Positions 7,813 through 10,758 of a stretch of 10,758 nucleotides of DNA are shown piece after piece. The DNA comes from Candidatus Omnitrophota bacterium. GTDB taxonomy: Bacteria > Omnitrophota > Gorgyraeia > Zapsychrales > Fredricksoniimonadaceae. The notes below the pieces were generated by a model, which did no database searches, was not told where the DNA came from, and worked only from the letters and a program-made list of their open reading frames with translations. Both the position numbers and the translations under genes were made by a program. How positions within the stretch are numbered: the first letter of the stretch is position 1; every line of letters begins with the position of its first letter. Location of the stretch: contig JACQQW010000061.1 of NCBI GenBank assembly GCA_016206745.1, forward strand, positions 1 to 10,758, written 5' to 3'.

Positions 7813-10758
7813 GATTTTGCGCGTCTTCCACTATTTTCTCCCATAATTTTCTGGCTTTAATATACTCGCCTGTTTTGACATATTCTTCGGCTGTTTTATT
7901 ATACTCTTGCAATTTTTCTTCAAAGGCGATTTGACCGCGGATATATTCGCAGGCTTCATCAAACATCATCTGGCCGGCCATGATCACATCTTTATACATT
8001 TGACTGGCCTGCTCATAATGTCCGGCCTTCTGGGCATTCTTGCCCAAGGCAAACATGCGGTTTAAATCTTCCACCACCTTGCTGTCCGGTTTGGACAATT
8101 CTTTCCTGACCATGACCCAGGCCCAGTCGGTGACCCTGCCATCCAGCCAGCGGGCCCGCGCCCTTTGCCTTTCTTGCGGCGTGCGGTCATACAGCTTGCC
8201 GGTCATGCGCAAAAACGGCCCCTGGGCGGTGAAACCCAAATTGGTCAAATCGTCGCTGAATTGCGTAAAATTCCAGCCAATGCCTAAACTGGCATTATCG
8301 TTGATATTGCGGGTGGCCTCCAGTAAGAAGCCCTGTTTGCTGTCCTTGGCTTCCATCTGCGTGAGCTTGCGGTATTCGCCGCCCAGGGTCCAGTTGCGGT
8401 CAAGGCGGTAATTGAGGCGGTGGATCATAAGCCAGGTGTGGGTGCGGTTAAACTCAAAACCTGTGACTTTCTCGTCGTTGATGCGGTAGGCGAATTTTTC
8501 CGCCAATTGCCAGTTTTCGTCAAGGTCAACCACCGCCTCCGCGGCGAGGACCTGCATGCGGGATTGCTCCACGTCCGTGGCCGCGGCGGAGGTCTGGCCG
8601 CCGGGCCCTCTGGCTTCTTTATAGGTGTACCGGGCGAGCAAATTCAAATTGTCCATGTTCACGGGCCTGTACGCCGCCCCCAAAATGATTTCCTTATGGC
8701 GTTCCTGCACCTGGTCCGTCGTGGTGTTGAGGGTCTTGGAATACTCCAGTTTCGCGGACGCCGAAAGATTGTCCGTCACCCGGCCTTCCAGGGCATTATA
8801 AAAAACAAACTGGCGCGCGCGTTCATTGCCATTGTCCAAACGCAGTTCGACCTTGGTGGAATTTTTCAGCCGCTCCAGGGCGGTTTCCGTGTCTTTCAAT
8901 ACGTAACCGGCGCCCAGGGCAAAGGCGGTCCGGTCCGTGCGGGACCCGTCTAAATTCTGCGCCCCGCCTTTTTCAATGCTGCCTTGCACGGCCAGCTTGT
9001 CGTTGACATCACCGGAAAGGCCAAAAATGTTCGACTGCGACACGCCGCTGGCGCGGTTGTCGGCCAGGGAGCGGGTCAAACTGCCTTCGATTTTTTTGCC
9101 GTCTTTCTCGCGCGCCAAGGTATACTTGTTGTCGGTCTTGGTGCCGTCCGCAGCGGTGCCGAACGTGCGTTCGCTGACCGCCTGCAGCTCATCATTGATT
9201 TTGGTCTTGTCCGCAAAAGTAACGGTGGAGGTCTTGCCTCCCTGGGCATTTTCATCGACCTGCACTCTTGAGGACATTTCGGTCCTCTCATTCACTTTAC
9301 GATTGGCGTCCAGCGCCAGGGTCCTGGTCTTGCCCGTGCCGTCCTCGCTGACACCCACGGTGGTCTTGAGGGCCGAATCCTGGTCCACGTTGGTGGTGGC
9401 GCTGACGGAGGAAATGGTCTTCCGCCCCGCGCCCGACGATTCGGTCTTGCCCACCACCGCATCAAAAGCCACATTCTCATTGACCTTGGCCTGGGCCGCC
9501 ATGGATCCGGTGGTGGTTTTCTCGCCCGTCGAGGCGTCGGTGACGGCCACCGAGGCGGAAGCGCTCATATGGTCATTGATTTTCTGCTGGGCCCCCATCG
9601 CGGCGGTCTTGTCCACTTGCCCGGTCTTCTTCCGGTCGACCGTGTAATCGGTCAATAAGGCCAGCTTGTCCGTGACATTGGCAGTGGCGCCGACGGTGGT
9701 GGCGGTGCCGTCGCGGCTGAAGGCCTCCTGGGCCCGGACCGTCAACTGGCCGGTCACGCGCCCCTGGGCCCCGACGGTGGTGATCATTTTGGACTTGTCA
9801 TTGATGTCAAACTGCTGGCCGACGGACAAGGTCACCCTCCCATTCAGGGCATACTCCGCCTTGCCCGCCAATATCTTGCTGGTCTGGTTGGTGCTGGTGA
9901 CGAAATTACCGATGCGCTCGGTGACCTGGCTGAGCTGCCAGGCGCCGGTCAATTTCAACCGCTCGGCCTCATGGACGATCTGCGCCATGGTCGTCGAAGT
10001 TTCCACAGCGCCGACCTGGGCCTGGGTCTGTAAATTACCGTTATTGATAAGCCTTTGGATGTCATGGCGGGCGGTCAGGCGCGTCACCGGCGTCAGGTCA
10101 AAGGTCAGGGACATGCCGGCCGTTTCCTTGCCCTGCTGGGCCGAGGTGTCCGGTGAGACAAATGAGTTTTCGATCCATTTATAATGACCCGACAACCCCA
10201 GGCGGTTGAACAGCCGCGCGTCGCCCTTGAGGCCGTACGCCTTGCCGGATTCCACATTACCCGACGTCAGCTGGGCGAACGTGATCCCGCCGTCGGTGGA
10301 AACATAGGAAGAGGCGCCGGTGGAATTGGTCTGTGCGTATTCCGCCTTGACCATGGCGTCCGGGCCCAAATGCGCGCTGACGTCAGCGCCTTTCAAACTA
10401 TAATTCTTATCCGGCTGGGTCTCTGTCACGTAGGTGCCGCCCACCACGACATTGTTCCCCACTCCCTGGGCCACGCGCGCGCCTTCACTGGACTCCTGGA
10501 TCTTGTCTTTGACCAGGTATTGATAGTCCGCCACCACGTGGACAGGGTTCCCGTCGAGCATGGCCTCCGAAACGATCGACTCGGCCTTGGCGATCATGGC
10601 CACCGGCTGCCAGAACAAAATGCGGCCTTCGGACTCATCCAGCTCATAATCCGCGCCGTTTTTCATCACCTGTTCGGCAATGACCAGGCCTGTGATCTGG
10701 TCACGCACCTGGATTTTGATCTTGTCGCTGCCCTGGACGATGTCTTTATGTTTTAAGA
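7799..10758 (-). CDS. Large outer-membrane beta-barrel protein with TPR-like tail, 5' partial
   Basis: The frame is open to the right edge for about 985 codons with no start visible; the GTG at 10708 lies inside the domain and is not a real start. The first ~80 visible residues (VRDQITGLVIAEQ, then GADYELDESEGRILFWQPV, then HVVADYQYL) match a small beta domain seen ahead of large barrels in several diderm phyla. From about 10453 to 8189 the protein is a long run of amphipathic beta strands joined by short turns (VTDN, INDN, VNDK) and longer Gly/Asp/Ser loops, including a STDGGITF loop typical of such barrels. GPFLRMTGKLY near 8189-8219 reads like the closing strand. Instead of ending there, the protein continues about 130 residues, charged and helical, with TPR-like helices (AGHYEQASQMYKDVI, TGEYIKARKLWEKIV). 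Barrel topology is inferred from pattern only. Cargo or function is unknown; a porin, a secretion channel or a structural anchor all remain possible. Confidence 0.82.
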   Translation of the reverse strand, partial: LKHKDIVQGSDKIKIQVRDQITGLVIAEQVMKNGADYELDESEGRILFWQPVAMIAKAESIVSEAMLDGNPVHVVADYQYLVKDKIQESSEGARVAQGVGNNVVVGGTYVTETQPDKNYSLKGADVSAHLGPDAMVKAEYAQTNSTGASSYVSTDGGITFAQLTSGNVESGKAYGLKGDARLFNRLGLSGHYKWIENSFVSPDTSAQQGKETAGMSLTFDLTPVTRLTARHDIQRLINNGNLQTQAQVGAVETSTTMAQIVHEAERLKLTGAWQLSQVTERIGNFVTSTNQTSKILAGKAEYALNGRVTLSVGQQFDINDKSKMITTVGAQGRVTGQLTVRAQEAFSRDGTATTVGATANVTDKLALLTDYTVDRKKTGQVDKTAAMGAQQKINDHMSASASVAVTDASTGEKTTTGSMAAQAKVNENVAFDAVVGKTESSGAGRKTISSVSATTNVDQDSALKTTVGVSEDGTGKTRTLALDANRKVNERTEMSSRVQVDENAQGGKTSTVTFADKTKINDELQAVSERTFGTAADGTKTDNKYTLAREKDGKKIEGSLTRSLADNRASGVSQSNIFGLSGDVNDKLAVQGSIEKGGAQNLDGSRTDRTAFALGAGYVLKDTETALERLKNSTKVELRLDNGNERARQFVFYNALEGRVTDNLSASAKLEYSKTLNTTTDQVQERHKEIILGAAYRPVNMDNLNLLARYTYKEARGPGGQTSAAATDVEQSRMQVLAAEAVVDLDENWQLAEKFAYRINDEKVTGFEFNRTHTWLMIHRLNYRLDRNWTLGGEYRKLTQMEAKDSKQGFLLEATRNINDNASLGIGWNFTQFSDDLTNLGFTAQGPFLRMTGKLYDRTPQERQRARARWLDGRVTDWAWVMVRKELSKPDSKVVEDLNRMFALGKNAQKAGHYEQASQMYKDVIMAGQMMFDEACEYIRGQIAFEEKLQEYNKTAEEYVKTGEYIKARKLWEKIVEDAQNHVVQ
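9143..9787 (-). repeat. About 32-residue beta-hairpin repeats in the barrel protein
   Basis: The mid-section of the barrel protein repeats a unit of about 32 residues: an alternating Thr/Val/Ser/Ala strand beginning near a K-T-x-T start, a short turn of the form [KN]-[VI]-[NTD]-[DEQ], a second strand, then a Gly/Asp/Ser-rich loop. Counting from the 10708 codon, the turn positions are about 345, 377, 409, 441, 472 and 504, with one further in-register copy at 568. Regular short turns alternating with longer loops are what repeated barrel hairpins look like. The units differ in sequence, so recent DNA duplication is not evident. Confidence 0.75.

Noticed and set aside
8937..9647. 236-codon plus-strand open frame opposite the barrel gene, plus similar ones at 9666-10184 and 10184-10756
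   Set aside because: They mirror the repetitive Thr/Val/Ala codons of the barrel gene and show no signal, ribosome site or recognisable motif.

Overview
The window carries five protein genes, all on the minus strand and packed end to end, with junctions of 14 nt overlap, about 11 nt overlap, a 31 nt gap and 4 nt overlap. They look like one transcription unit read from right to left. Neither end of the unit is in view: the first gene runs off the right edge without a start codon and the last runs off the left edge without a stop. I found no RNA gene, insertion sequence, CRISPR array, convincing promoter or intrinsic terminator. No non-coding stretch exceeds about 31 bases.

In transcription order the genes are: (1) 7799-10758, a large outer-membrane beta-barrel protein, with an N-terminal domain like those of giant barrel proteins and an unusual helical TPR-like tail after the barrel; (2) 3895-7812, a 1305-residue secreted protein made of long charged helices and at least six copies of a TPR-like motif, four of them spaced exactly 99 residues apart; (3) 1854-3905, a cytosolic thioredoxin-fold protein of the DUF255/YyaL/SPATA20 family; (4) 1115-1822, a 235-residue protein with one N-terminal membrane anchor and a long coiled coil; (5) 1-1118, an AsmA-like protein with an N-terminal membrane anchor, truncated by the window edge.

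The organism is a diderm bacterium, as shown by the beta barrel, the AsmA-like protein and the signal peptides. The moderate GC content and the abundance of KER-rich TPR/coiled-coil envelope proteins fit poorly known groups such as Omnitrophota or Elusimicrobiota. That placement is a guess from style, not from a marker gene.

Apart from gene 3, the products form a plausible series across the envelope: outer-membrane barrel, long periplasmic rod with TPR docking motifs, inner-membrane coiled coil, and an AsmA-type bridging or lipid-handling protein. The barrel's own tail carries a motif resembling the repeats of the rod, which suggests the two touch. A multi-part trans-envelope assembly is therefore my main hypothesis. 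It rests on gene order and domain architecture, not on any recognised system.
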